NCBI RefSeq assembly: GCF_036669915.1
Contig: NC_089314.1
Location: forward strand, 7,880,958-7,944,957
Length of the DNA: 64,000 bases
DNA from: Pocillopora verrucosa
Lineage: Eukaryota > Cnidaria > Anthozoa > Scleractinia > Pocilloporidae
Direction of reading: 5' to 3'
The position numbers were made by a program, and so were the translations under genes. Below are positions 25,670-37,025 of the stretch, in pieces; within the stretch, counting starts at the first letter, position 1; each line of letters begins with the position of its first letter. The notes under the pieces are model-generated. The model searched no databases and was not told the origin of the DNA. It saw only the letters and a list, made by a program, of their open reading frames with translations.

Positions 25670-26032
25670 GGAGGACCTCACATGACGGACCATTCCCACA
25701 CTGGTCGTAGGCCAAAACTTTGATTTCGAACTTTTTTCCACAACTAATCCTGTAAGGTTAAAATGAACCGAGGAAACACTATTTATTTTTCTTTCTGCTT
25801 GTGGAGATCGACTTCCTTCGATGGCAGAGTATTCAACGTTGTGTCCTAAAATTTCCTACAGTACGTATGGGGGGGGGGGGGGAGGGGGGAGGGAGGGAGG
25901 GCACGGTTACACGTAGGCTAAAAATTTCCTCATATGTGTGATTGGATGGTAGGACATCCCATGAGATGAATATGCTTTTGGCTGTATTGTTCACAAAGGT
26001 GACATTTTGTGGCGGAGTCCCAGGAACTGGAA
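25670..26032 (-). pseudogene. Decayed FN3 exon (type 1 exon-3-like) with G-run insertion, copy A
   Basis: Matches exon 3 of the type 1 gene (27861-28166) at both ends: the GAGGACCTCACATGACGGACC block at left and the GGTGACATTTTGTGGCGGAGT block at right, including the acceptor-side sequence. Frame-breaking changes and a poly-G tract at about 25868-25900 interrupt it. Confidence 0.65.
25868..25900. repeat. Poly-G / GGGA tract
   Basis: A run of about 15 G followed by GGGA-type blocks, strongly G-quadruplex-like. It is present in copy B (about 39317-39353). The 1.9 kb deletion in copy C ends exactly next to this tract. Confidence 0.75.
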
Positions 26033-26485
26033 TGAAGGCTTACATCTTAAACTCTTCATTTAACCCTGTCAAACTTGTAAATGTGTTTCATTTGACATAA
26101 GACTTTTATTGTTTTTAATAAAAATTGATTTACAGCGTAATACATACCTCGCTTAAGAACTAAACATCAGCATTTCTTGCCTTAATTACATCATCTTTTA
26201 AATAGTTCTTACCTTTCCACCGAAAATTGTTCCGGGACGTTTACCCACAACAAGTAACTGTATGGTGATAATTACTTTTGCAATTTTTTACAAAGCTGAC
26301 GATTATTAACAATTATCCTATGTAACAGTCTACGGTTTTTATCAGACCATTTACAGACGTACACGCGAAATGGAGAAAAATCGACCATAACTGCGATTGG
26401 CGATAATTCCTTTATTGTACCCTGTACATTAAAAAAATTTCACAGATCATCACGTTTGGTATCGTAAATTGTTCCAAGGATGTTG

Positions 26486-29400
26486 TTACGGAACAGCAGT
26501 TATATTAACAGGCTCACTAACTGGTCCAAATCCTTTGCTATTCGCAGCCTCCACAGTAATGGTAAATTTTGAGTCCACGTTTATGCCAACGATCTCCAGA
26601 TACTGTGTTGGCGCTTGTACTTCGCGACTTGTTGTTTCGTTGGGGATCTTTGATGTAATATTTACTCTGTATTTCTGTATCAAGCCCCGTCGTTTACCAT
26701 CGGGTATCCTTTCCCAGGAGACCAGTACACAGGACGAATTCACTCTCACTGCGCTAATATTTGGAGGCGCCACCTTAGGCCCTGAAGCCAACCACATTTT
26801 ATGTACTTAATGAGTGAGCGGGAGGGCCGGGAAGGAAGATATTTGGCTCGAGGCGGACTCTGTCCGTACGGCATTACCTCGAGCCACATATTTTTCTGGT
26901 CTGGTCTAACAAAACTCAGTCAATAAGCATTTTGTTATATGACCATTTAGTGCTGGAACTCGCACACAGAAGGGCGCCAATCGAAAATCTAGCAAAATAA
27001 TCTAGAGCTAACTTGTATATTTTGTTGGAATGTTGTGGTAAACTGGCTCGAACACAGAGCGCAAACGGGAGGCATCAGGAGTCTGATCAAGAACTTTTAT
27101 TCGGGTCGACCGCCGCTTTTTTCTCAATACCTAATTTAGCCTTAAATAAACGCTCTTTACTATCCTGTCGGCAGGCAAGTGGGGGCTTGCGGGAACACTA
27201 ACTTTGGTAGATTAAACATCTCTCTAGAGGACTATCTCAAGCAATCTCACTAGACTTTCGAAATGAACAACAAAGTACTCGATACATCAAGCCAAGAAAA
27301 CAATCGATCTTCGAGAACTAAAACCTAACCAAAAGCTCAAGTTGAGGACTTAAAGTAAGGTCGGTAGACGAACTCAAACACGACTAGTGGTGGCGATTAC
27401 TGTCCGATATTAAGCCCCATTATAGCAGTCAAGGACAAATCACTTAAAAGCGGAACTACATGTGTGCACTTGTATCGCAGGACAAAACAAGGCTCACAAG
27501 ACTTGCGCAAAGACCACAAGATATTCTAAAAAACATAAAAAATTCACAAACGTGTAGCCAGAACACTTCAAATGTAGTTCATAACAATTTTTTATCTTCG
27601 AGGCAGAACAAGGAAATCAGAATGCACCGTAAAGTGTAACTCACTTTATTATTTGTTTTATTTAAAAGTACACAATTTTAATCCTCTTTCTCGGAAAATG
27701 CAAAACAGCTATGTGGGTGCGGGGCCGGATGGTTTATTTTCCCAACAGGCTCAAGTCAACACGTCCCGCCTTACACTCGCTAGCTTTCACTATGGTTATC
27801 TACGGCTTAGCACGTGCGGGGCAGTGCGGATCATATGATATATGAAAAGATGTTACTTACTTCTCTCGTCTGTTTTAACCCAGAGGACCTCACTTGACGG
27901 ACCATTCCCACACTGGTTGTAGGCCCGCACTTTGATTTCGTACCTTCTGTTCACAATTAATCCTGTAAGGTTGAAATGTACGTCGGGAACACTAAACACT
28001 TTTCTTTTCTCCCATGCCGGTTGACCTTCTTCTATTATCGAATATTCTACTTCATATCCGACAATTTCGTCATTTGTCTGATTCGTTGGCACAGCATCCC
28101 ATGTGATAAAAATGCTCTTGTACGTTTTGTTTACCATCGTGACATTTTTTGGAGAAGTCCTGGGAACTGAAATGTAGGCTAGTTTCGGTTAACAATGAAA
28201 TATTCGAGAGCAGATCCTCAGTCTTTTTCTTCTTCGTTGATGTTTTGGTGCGTCTGCGATCTTCTCAACACCAGTGGTAAAGATCACTGACGCACTGGAA
28301 CACTCCCGACTTAGGACCAGCCTATCGTATCAAGTGGTCAGAAACATTACACTTGCTAAATTTATGGCAGCTTATCGAATTCGGGCGGGTCTTAAGTTTA
28401 GGCACGATCTGATGGGCCTATTTGAAATAAAGGGTTATCCTGTTTTCTTAATGAGGATATATTTGTTAAAGTAACCCCCCCCCCCCTCAAAAAAAAAAAA
28501 AAATTGATGATATCCTAAAAAGATGAGTTCCGTCTGCAAACGCTTACTTAGAGACAATATTTGTTCCGATGTTTTCTTCCGAAAAATCAGTGCGAAACAT
28601 ATAATGACCTTTGCATCCCTGCATACCGTAGAAGTATCAGTCTACAAATATAACATCAACGATTAACATTCACATGTCTTCATGACTAGAAGCCACAAGT
28701 TTGTATAAAGTTGATGATAAACAATTTCTTAATAAGTCTCTGAATAAGATTTTAGCTGTTACTGAAAGAAAAACACACTCATCACAAAAGCATTCATATT
28801 CATTACTTTATTTTTTATCTAAACATATTGTCACCCAAGGTAATATTGTCATGGAATTATTATTTTTACTGGGAAACTTCAAATTTTGCTCTCATAATTT
28901 GCCCGGAAAGTTTAGAAGAAAATTAAAGAGCTTACCTGATCTATCCGAAATGCAACTGTTTTTACCGTGGGAAGGTAAACACCCGTTAACCTAAAAGGCG
29001 TATAGCGAGTACATAATTATATAATTGTGATAATGGTGATGATGAACAGAAAAGAGAGATTTCGGAATACAAATCTATAATTTTTTGATAATTTACGGAG
29101 GACGGAAATGTTCTACGAAAATGCCTTGACCTGCTGCTGAATAATCTTAACTGCCACAGCAGATGCTCGAAGTGAATACAGAGCGAAATAACGTTATTTT
29201 CTCATTTTGTGAAGATCACAAATTCAGATTATACAGGCAGTGCTAACATTAAGATAAAAGCAAAGGAGTAAGCTCGGTTTGCTAAATCAATCCCACAAAA
29301 GTATGCCAACAAATCGGCAAAAAGCCTGCTTCACAAGTCAAGTAAAGATGCAAGCGCCTCAGTTATTGAAAGTTGAATCATTGATCATAAATAATGAAAG

Positions 29401-30171
29401 AATGGGATGGAAGGTAACCATCAAATTTCCCAGTATCTAAAAGGTTATCTCTGAAAGCTGTCCTTGATTTGCGAATTTGTTACCTCATTCGCATTAAGTC
29501 TTATCCGAACACTTTATATATTAAGTAGTGCTTGTTTATGATGCCAATGCTGAACATACTATAAAACGCTAAGTTTGCTTTCTCCTAACAATATCAAAAT
29601 GTTAGAATAAATTAAAAAATCTATCAATCATGAATAAATGAATAAAATCGGGGATCAAGGGAAATGTTCTCATCAAATTGAAGTAGATGGTAGGGTTAGA
29701 AATAATGAATCTAAACTGATCGGAGAAATGACAACTTCCTTAAATATCTTTAATTACTTGACATGGAACTAACTTTGTTTTATCGATCACATTACTTACC
29801 TTCTTTATAATTGTTTTTATCTGCTGGAAAACGAAGCCCTTCGAGTAAGTAAGGAACTTATCTCTGTTGCACAAGTCTTCAAATCCACAATCATTCAATT
29901 CACACAGACCGTTAGCGTTTTCAGACCTCTGGTAGCTGTACGAGACGCAACTTGGTTCATCGTGACAAGCTTGAAGACAGTTGAACCAGTCTGTGCCGTG
30001 AAACTGTTTGAAAACATGACCGACGTTTGATACGCGGTTATTTTCTGTGACTGGATGTAATTTTCGTAATGGTGGACATGTTAAAAATACAAGGAAAACG
30101 TTAAGATAAACAAGGTTTTTTAAGAACAGCATGATTCCAAACATGAAGAGAAGACGGGGTTCTGCCCTCAC
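26486..30171 (-). CDS. Secreted PAN-FN3-FN3 protein, type 1, copy A
   Basis: Exons on the minus strand: 29800-30171, 28936-28990, 27861-28166, 26486-26781. All junctions are GT-AG with phases 0, 1 and 1, giving 1029 nt (342 aa). Later in-frame ATGs at 30144 and 30132 would give a more usual signal peptide (MFGIMLFLKNL...). Exon 1 carries the leader and a PAN/apple-type domain (DWFNCLQACHDEPSCVSYSY, then CELNDCGFEDLC). The 55-nt exon 2 encodes VNGCLPSHGKNSCISDRS, with two cysteines. Exons 3 and 4 each encode one fibronectin type III domain (VPRTSPKNV... with ITWDAVP and YEIKVRAYNQCG; RPKVAPPNI... with LVSWERIP and FTITVEAANSKG). Several NxS/T sequons suggest glycosylation. No transmembrane segment follows the last domain, so the product is probably secreted. 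PAN and FN3 domains are protein- or glycan-binding modules; the partner is unknown. It lies head-to-tail downstream of the type 2 gene. Confidence 0.82.
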
Positions 30172-30778
30172 GAATGAAGCGATTGAACTCTGGACAAAGT
30201 TGCAGTTTGCTTTGATGTTCGTTAAACACGAGAATGATTGACAAATCGGGCGCGAATTTTTTCTGCAATTTCATCAATGTCTTCACCTGCCATTATTCAA
30301 ACTCTAACCTGTTTATCGATGAGCTTCATTTGACAAAGAACTTTAATTATTTTGATGAATATAGTTCACAGCATAACACGTAACTTACACAACAACTAAG
30401 CTTTAATATTTCTTGTCTTAATTAAATCATTCCCTTTAATGTGACCTATTTTCGAGAAATGCCTCAGAAAACTATTGATGTATTTTGATAATTACTCGTG
30501 CAAAGTTTTCAAAACTGACGATTGTTTAACAATAGCTTCTGACCGGTTAATGGCTACGTTTTGTCACCGTGTACGGTTTTTATTAAAACGATCTATATTG
30601 CATATCGCTTTTTGATAAAACTTATTTCATGGTATATCATTCTTAATGAGTATATTGGTTAGGCATTTGAATTTTTTTTCTTCTTTATTAAATTTCTTTT
30701 GACTTACAGATTAATTTCTGACGCGAGGGTGTTGTGCAGCGGAAATTACCCAGTTTATTGGTAGACCTTAGTAAACAT

Positions 30779-30989
30779 TAATCCTTTAACTCCAAAGATC
30801 TGATTGTTAATTCTCCTCTCTGGCTGCTACACACTTCTTTGTAAATTAGTTGTGATAATTTAGTGTTAGATCAAGATAACAACTTCTACCTGATTGATTT
30901 TAGTTTTCTTAGAACCTGTTTGCAGGATAATGTTTGGATATGATAAGGAGAAGTTCAATGTTAATCACTTCTGAGAGTTAAAGGGTTAA
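30779..30989. mobile_element. MITE-like element with TTTAACTC termini, copy A
   Basis: About 210 bases bounded by inverted ends CCTTTAACTCC and GAGTTAAAGGGTT, flanked by TTAA. Related elements are at 52022-52232 and, more divergent, 62697-62871. It has no coding capacity. I associate this sequence type with abundant short repeats of coral genomes. Confidence 0.6.
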
Positions 30990-31368
30990 AGCGATTAATT
31001 ATTAACCAGACATCTGTGTGTTCTAAATTATAAACCAGGAACTGATTACGTGAGGTATCCAACACAATGACCCGAAAAGGCCTAACACAGTTGTAAGAAT
31101 ACAACGCAAAAATAACCTTTATAAACTAGAAATTGCCTAAAAAGTACAAAACGTGAACTTTAATACCTCAAGTTTATTAAAACATTACCACTTTAAAGTT
31201 CTATAGCTTAAATTGAGACATCAGTCTCCTTTATTTTAATGTTTGTGATACGAAATTAAATGTAAACTCAGCAATCGATGCTTTATCTAAGAAACTTTTG
31301 GCTGTAGGGTTTATATATGAAGTCATCTTTTAAATATCTCCAAAGGTACACTGATTCTGGAATTGAAA

Positions 31369-34300
31369 CTAAGTGTTACTTAACATATTCAGTTTCACCT
31401 TAACAGGTTTACTGGCCGGTCCGTACCCTTTGCTAGTTGACGCCGACACTGTTATTGTGTATTCTGGATCCGCCTCTAAGTTTGTCAACAAGAGTAACCG
31501 CTTTGCTTTGTCTACTTTTTCACTCATTGTTCTCGCTCCCAGCTTTGATCGGGTATAATTCACTCTGTAACTTATGATTGTCCCATCTCGTTTACCATTT
31601 GGTACTCTATCCCAACTGACCAATATGCTTGTTGAGTTCTTTCTCTCAGCTGATAAATTTTGAGGTGCTGCTTTGGGTCCTTAAATGTATAGAAACAGAG
31701 GCATCAGAATGTAACGCAATTGATCAGTTCAGAAAGTAAGCAGGTGAGCAGGCAAGCGGTAAGTAATGGCTATGTAGGTAGATTGGTACATTGGCTGGTA
31801 ATACTTAAGTATTATCGTCATTCGCTCTGACGAAAGGTTAGCGCTCGAAACGCCAGCTTTGAAACTCTTTACGGTGGCCAATTTACGTTATCAACTCAGT
31901 TGATAATAACAAATTACCATGTTATACTCTCCCACAGACACAGCACCACAGTTTCTTCAGGAAGAAGCCTCCTTTATTCACTAGTGAGTAGGTAGGTTGC
32001 CGGTTTGTGAGCATGGAAGTCGGTGTTAAGTACTTACTTAGAAAGGTGGGCCAGTCGTTAGATAGGAAGGTTGGTGGGTACATAGGCGGACGAGTAGATG
32101 GGGGAGTGGGTATATAAGTGGGTGGGGGTGGGGGTGGGAAGGAAGCAGAGAGGGACAGTAGGTGGGTAGGCGACCATAGGTGGGTAAGCAGGGAGGCAGG
32201 TGAGTGGGTAGGAACATAGAGACGTAGATAGGTTGGTAGGTGGCTAAGATGCGACAGGAAGGCAAGTAAATGAATAGATAAGAAGGTAGGTAGAGAAGGA
32301 ATGTTTAGGTAGGTAGATAGGTAGGGAGGTCGGTAGTTAGTTTCAACTTCTCATTATGTGATGGAACGCAGCTCTTCAGTCAGAGCTATCCTCCTCCTGC
32401 AACGCTTGTTTCGAAAGTACATTTGCAGAAAGCAGAGAAAAGAAGGGGTAAACATTTAGATAGAAAGGATGGTAGGCAGGTAGCTTGGGGGTAGGTATGC
32501 AGTTAGATAGCGAACAGCAACAGAGATTGATACAATGTAAAACATCATGTTAAAACTTACTGTCTTCGTCTGTCTTTGCTGAAAGCATCGCGCTGGAAGG
32601 ACCATCCCCACATTGATTGAATGCTAACACTGTTATGTTGTACCTTCTGTGTATTTTTAATCCTGTAAGGTTGATATAAACCGTGGAAGCTGTAACCTCA
32701 CTCCCATGAATGTCCTTCTTACCGGACTTTAAGGAGTAAATCACTTTATATTCTGGGATCAGTTCGAGATTCTGATTGGTTGGTACAACATCCCACGTGA
32801 TGAAAAGACTGGTTATCGTCTTGTTCACCTCTTTAACATTTTGAGGCGGAATCGTGGGAACTGAAATGGAGACATAGTTCTATTAGCATTATAATTTCTC
32901 AAGTCTAAAGTAAATTACCATCAAGTGTAAAAATTGATCTTCGCAGCTGAGCTGGATACTAAAAAAATCTGTTAGAAAAAAAGCCTGCAAAAATACAGGT
33001 TTCAACGGAATTCAAACCCGCACCTCTCAGGTTCTAGTTGGATGCTAAAATTTGTCTTGCTTCATTTGTGTGGCTTTGGTGTTTAGTTGATAGTAGCGGC
33101 CCAACTATCCTACAAACTTACCACGTAGTCCTCTAACTTTGCAAGTGGCTTATTTGGCCGGCAACCGATAGAATGAGCGATTTATTGCTTTAACAAAAAT
33201 GGGAAAATTTTTAATTGTCTATGAGTTTATCGGAGCGATATATTTTGACCAATCAGGGCACCCGTAGTTTTTAAGCTATTTCATAATTGACGGTGTTTTT
33301 ACACAGCCTTCCCTTTATGCGCTGCGGTCATATTTCCGACAAGGTAATGAAGGTGTCAGTCTTCAAAAAGCGTTTGCTTCGGATTCGTAATAGGTCTGGA
33401 AAATGAGGCTGGTTTAATCAGATCAAACATAAAGTTAAAACTAGCTTTTAGTAGTAATTAACCAACAACTCAATATTTTTCTAGCCTTCAATTCTGTAAA
33501 TTGCATGGCGAGTTTTTAAGAGAATTAAATTGGTCACCTGAGTCATTCAGTGCGCAGATGTTTTCCTTCTGTGAAGCGGCACACTCGTCAGTCTGCGGGA
33601 TATAGGTTTTAGATTAAAAGAACATCGAAAATTAGACATAGGTGAGATAAAGCTTTTCAAATAACGTTTGTACAAAACTACGTTTTAATAACCAATGTTT
33701 AATTTCAAGCCGATAATTATGCAAATAACTTTTTGAGTAATCTCCAATGTATGCGGCTCCTCCTCAAAGGATTTAGCTTAACGTCTGACTGAGCCTTCAG
33801 TAATGGTAATTTTAAAAAAATATCCAGATGATTGACAAGAATATGTTCGCTAAAAAGTCTTATCAGCTTTGTAAAAAATAAACTTCTTCAGAGAATATCG
33901 AAACAAACAATTGAAAATAAATTCTGGTTTTTCTATACACAAAATTGGATAAGAATATTTAGAGCTTAACGCAAAGGCAAGGTAAATTGACACCTGGATA
34001 TCGTTTGAACATTTTTGAACAAATGATAATTAACATGACTAAGACAAGGCATGTGAAAAAGCCGATATATTCTATTAGCTAACGCTTCCGACAGCCGTGA
34101 TAAACAATTTAGGCAAACTTTCAAACAGAAAACTCAAGAGCAAAAGCACCGAGCGGACGTATTTCTCTGCAATTTTATGTAATATAAACATTGGTTTAAC
34201 TGATCAAATAAAACTTAAGCCAGCAAATAATGAAATTAATACATAGATTGAAGAAGGAAGGGTGTCTATAAAACTTCTTAGATTTAAAACGCTTCCTGGA

Positions 34301-35013
34301 GAAAATAAAGGGGATTTTTGTTTAGAAGAAACGTATTAAAAGTGCATGGAAATTAGCAGAAAGACAAACATGTTTGCACTCCTAAAATGAAGAATTAAAA
34401 GAGGAAGTCTTTATTTCTGGTAGAAAAAAACCGAAGTAGATGGAAAATAGGTTTCGTGCTTGAGATACCCATGATCCCATGAGCTTTCGTAGAATGTAAA
34501 ATTATTTTGACCAACAAACAGAAATGTCCCCGGCTTTAGCTGCCTCATAGAAAATCGAATTCAAGATAAATAAAATTAAACCTGTGATTGTATTTGCTTG
34601 CTAAAATTAAAGCTAGTTTGAGCTGCGAACTGCAACAAATGACGTCGACTACTACATCAGAATTACAACCTTGTTTTACTTAATACAGCACTCACTTTAC
34701 TCGTCCTTATCTGCTGAAACACAAATCCTGGAGAGTAAACGATAGACCCTTCTCTGTAGCAAAAGTCTTCAACTCCACAGTCATTCAATTCACACAGACC
34801 GTTGGCTTCTGCCGATCTCTGGTAGTTGTACGAGATGCACCTTGGATCATCATGACAGGTTTGTAGACAGTTGAACCAGTCTGTTGCAGTAAAGGCTTGA
34901 AAAACACGGTCGGTTAAAACATGGTCGTTCTGTGTGATGGGCTGAATTGCAAATATCAGTTTGTGCTGAGCAAAAACCAAAACCAACTTGAGAAATACCA
35001 AGTATTTGAGCAT
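31369..35013 (-). CDS. Secreted PAN-FN3-FN3 protein, type 2, copy A
   Basis: Exons on the minus strand: 34696-35013, 33538-33592, 32561-32860, 31369-31679. The total is 984 nt, 327 aa, with phases 0, 1 and 1. The start is the ATG at 35013, followed directly by a hydrophobic leader (MLKYLVFLKLVLVFAQHKL). Exon 1 has the PAN core DWFNCLQTCHDDPRCISYNY and CELNDCGVEDFC. Exon 2 (55 nt) encodes TDECAASQKENICALNDS, unlike type 1 in sequence but with the same length, phase and two cysteines. FN3-1 contains LFITWDVVPTNQ and YNITVLAFNQCG; FN3-2 contains LVSWDRVPNGK and YTITVSASTSKG, and the protein ends VKLNMLSNT. No membrane anchor is seen, so secretion is likely. Compared with copies B and C, exon 1 carries many amino-acid changes while exon 3 is nearly identical. 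Intron 3 holds a GGTA-rich repeat tract. Confidence 0.85.
31700..32345. repeat. Degenerate GGTA/GGTAGGTA repeat tract in intron 3, copy A
   Basis: Imperfect tetranucleotide-rich DNA (GGTA, GGTGGG, GGCAGG) fills much of the last intron of the type 2 gene, interrupted at 31790-31960 by a non-repeat block. The same tract is at about 41930-42295 (B) and 53220-53590 (C). Minus-strand frames reading as Pro/Leu/Thr repeats come from it. Confidence 0.75.
31827..31851 (+). other. Hammerhead-core-like motif, copy A (tentative)
   Basis: CTGACGA, a short GG...CTC hairpin, then GAAAC follow the core pattern of Penelope-like-element hammerhead ribozymes. Flanking sequence is unrelated to the host gene and lies within intron 3. 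The motif is repeated at 41775-41799 and 53071-53095. Stems I and III were not convincingly traced, so this may be only a fossil of a retroelement end. Confidence 0.35.
32960..33065 (-). mobile_element. tRNA-derived SINE-like fragment in intron 2, copy A
   Basis: On the minus strand a B-box-like GGGTTTGAATTCCGTTGAA is followed by a GCAGGC/GCCTGC-type hairpin (CCTGTATTTTTGCAGG). This arrangement resembles coral tRNA-derived short repeats. It recurs at about 42905-43005 and 54210-54310. No complete tRNA fold is visible. Confidence 0.4.
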
Positions 35014-36580
35014 GACGATATGAATGATATTCTTCTCACGTTATTAATGACAGAGAGCATCAGATATTTAGGGAATTACCATAAGTGACAGCTCTTAAAA
35101 GCTCAAATTAATTGGCCAATGTCTTTTTTCTGAAGTCAACTCATTTTGTTTACGTTTTAACGCTTCTAAATATTATTTTTCATCCCACTTCAAATAATTC
35201 ACTCTCGTCTCCAGAAACTTAATACACCGCAAAGATATTAAAAATCGCAGCAGGTGATCTCCAAATTTTCTATTTTAAAAAAAAATTGCTCAAACGCAAA
35301 GACAAGTGACTCATATAAATAATTGCTTTTACCTCTTTCAGAATTTAAGCCGAACTTTTGTTATCGAAAGCGCATTTGCACTTCAAGTCCGACCATATTT
35401 TACGATAGGAAATAAATTACGAACGCCTTCACTGGAATTCATCCCCACTGATGAGATAACAAAATCACTGGAAAAGCTTGATTCTTGCAGACGTGACAAA
35501 AAAGCATCTGCTCAGATTGTTTACCTCATGATCTCCGCTTTGACATCCATAAACTCCCATATCATAGGGTTTACCCCGCGAGTGGGCAAGGTTTAATGAA
35601 TATTGTGGTTGATTGACTACCCGTTCGAGCAGTTTAGGCTCAATTTGCCCGCTTCGAACCCGCGATGTGGAAAAATGCTTGAACGAATAAAGGTTTTGCG
35701 GGAGTTTAGCACAAAAAAGTGACCAACACTTCCATATAAACAGGCAACAAAGTTGTCCCCTGAAATATGATAACTTCAACCTACGTTCATGCACTGCGAA
35801 GATGATTTTTTTATGTCTCATGATCAACTGTGAGGATAAGTTGAATGAAATGCATAGCTACTTGGTACCACTTGTAACCACATTAATACTCTGTGATTTG
35901 CTTTGGAAATAGAGTTTGTTTTGAAAATTGAAAGTAATGCGATGGGAATTTAAAGGATTCTTTGTAATAAAACAAATAGAAAAGCCTTGACTGTGCTCTG
36001 TATTGTTGAAAAGAACGCAGGATGCGGTTAGAGCACGAAAGAAGTGTAGTGAGGAACACGAGACGTGGTCGAGTGTTTCTCCCCACTTCTTGAATGTTTC
36101 ACAACAAAACATGGAACAGTTAGGGCTTCTCTATTTGTTATTTGTTATACATTTCTAAGATCAAATGACTAAATATCTTTATTGCGCCTTTAATCTTTCC
36201 TATTTCCTTTTTTTGTTTATGCTGCTCCCTTTCTCTCTTGGTTCCCCCTGGCCCCCTCCCTCCTTTCGTTTCTTCCATTCATTCTAGAGGGGATACGAGA
36301 GACCGAAAAGTGGGAAGTGGGATACTCGAGAGGGAGGGCACGAATTAACAACGTTATATTTTTTTGACAGCGAAATTGCCGTCGGGGATCTACCCTTTGG
36401 AAAGGAAGGAAATGATTTTTATTTATGGTTGAATCATGACTATTCGATGAAAAGACGTATTGACGACGAAATTATGATGTCAGCCAAAGATTCAACCTCG
36501 TTCCGCGGGTCCTCTCTCTTCCACCCTCTCTCTTGAGGGAACGATGTCGCCAAATATTTTAATGACTTAGAACTAGTGAT
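35014..36580. other. Upstream region of type 2 gene, copy A
   Basis: About 1.5 kb 5' of the type 2 gene, duplicated in B and C with small indels. It should contain the promoter, but I recognise no specific element. Open frames here (35306-35596 on the plus strand, 35858-36112 on the minus) are not kept open by indels in all copies and are not called as genes. Confidence 0.5.
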
Positions 36581-36598
36581 TAAGCGTAGTCATTTTGG

Positions 36599-36715
36599 AT
36601 TCTGGTCACTCGTAGACATTCGTGGTCACTCGTAGTTACTCGCAGTCACTCGTAGTCACTCTTTGTCATTCGTGGTCACTCGTGGTCACTCGCGGTCACT
36701 CGTGTGTTCGTTTAG
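36599..36715. repeat. GGTCACTCGT minisatellite, A/B junction
   Basis: About ten imperfect copies of a 10-base unit (GGTCACTCGT and variants such as AGTCACTCGT and GGACATTCGT). It sits in the spacer that separates duplication units and is present again at 46396-46500, but is missing after copy C. Confidence 0.85.
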
Positions 36716-36957
36716 AAATACAACGAGGTCTTGCTTATTGATTTTCACATCGTAGTTGTGGAGTATTTGACAAGTATTTGAATGCGTGACGAAAGCATGA
36801 GTAAGGGTGACCAAGCTTAGATGAGAAATCTTTGACCAAATGTTAATTAGTTGCCTGCAATAAACTTGGCTTACTTCTTGCACTTGAGCGCTGTGCCACT
36901 AAATCTTAATCAGACTCCAAAAGAAAGTGTTTCAATGTTTTTTCCTGAGTGGATGCG

Positions 36958-37025
36958 TGTGCGACAGAGATGAGGTACTTATCTACTCATCCGGCTTTGT
37001 TTTTCAACAGATAAGAAAAATTAAG
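36958..37025 (+). pseudogene. Truncated PAN exon fragment, copy B
   Basis: Only the last 68 bases of the PAN exon (encoding CDRDEVLIYSSGFVFQQIRK) and its GTAAGT donor are present. The 5' part is cut off by the duplication boundary, so it cannot encode a domain. Confidence 0.85.

Larger units (their letters stand above)
23543..36957. repeat. Segmental duplication, copy A (13.4 kb)
   Basis: Direct tandem copy of the PAN-FN3 unit. Its left edge (TGTGCGACAGAGATGAGG) recurs at 36958 and 46751. It contains type 1 and type 2 genes, two decayed FN3 exons, a GGTA-rich intron tract, and at the right end a 377-base spacer with a GGTCACTCGT minisatellite (36581-36957). It is the fullest copy and the reference for deletions in B and C. 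Confidence 0.9.

Noticed and set aside
26469-26810. Plus-strand 113-codon frame over the FN3 exon, conserved in B and C
   Set aside because: It is antisense to a clear FN3 exon with proper splice sites; its apparent conservation follows from the duplication.
33118-33175. Possible extra exon (reading CRPNKPLAKLEDYV before a GTAAGT) in intron 2 of the type 2 genes
   Set aside because: Differences between copies are synonymous in that frame, which is suggestive, but it would end in phase 0 while the next exon needs phase 1, and no acceptor is shared by the copies.
35306-35596. 96-codon plus-strand frame, repeated at 56503-56793
   Set aside because: The copy B equivalent (about 45085-45350) has a one-base deletion that breaks it; openness in A and C reflects recent duplication, not coding constraint.
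36599-36715. CRISPR-like array of short repeats
   Set aside because: It is a head-to-tail 10-base minisatellite without unique spacers, in a eukaryotic locus.
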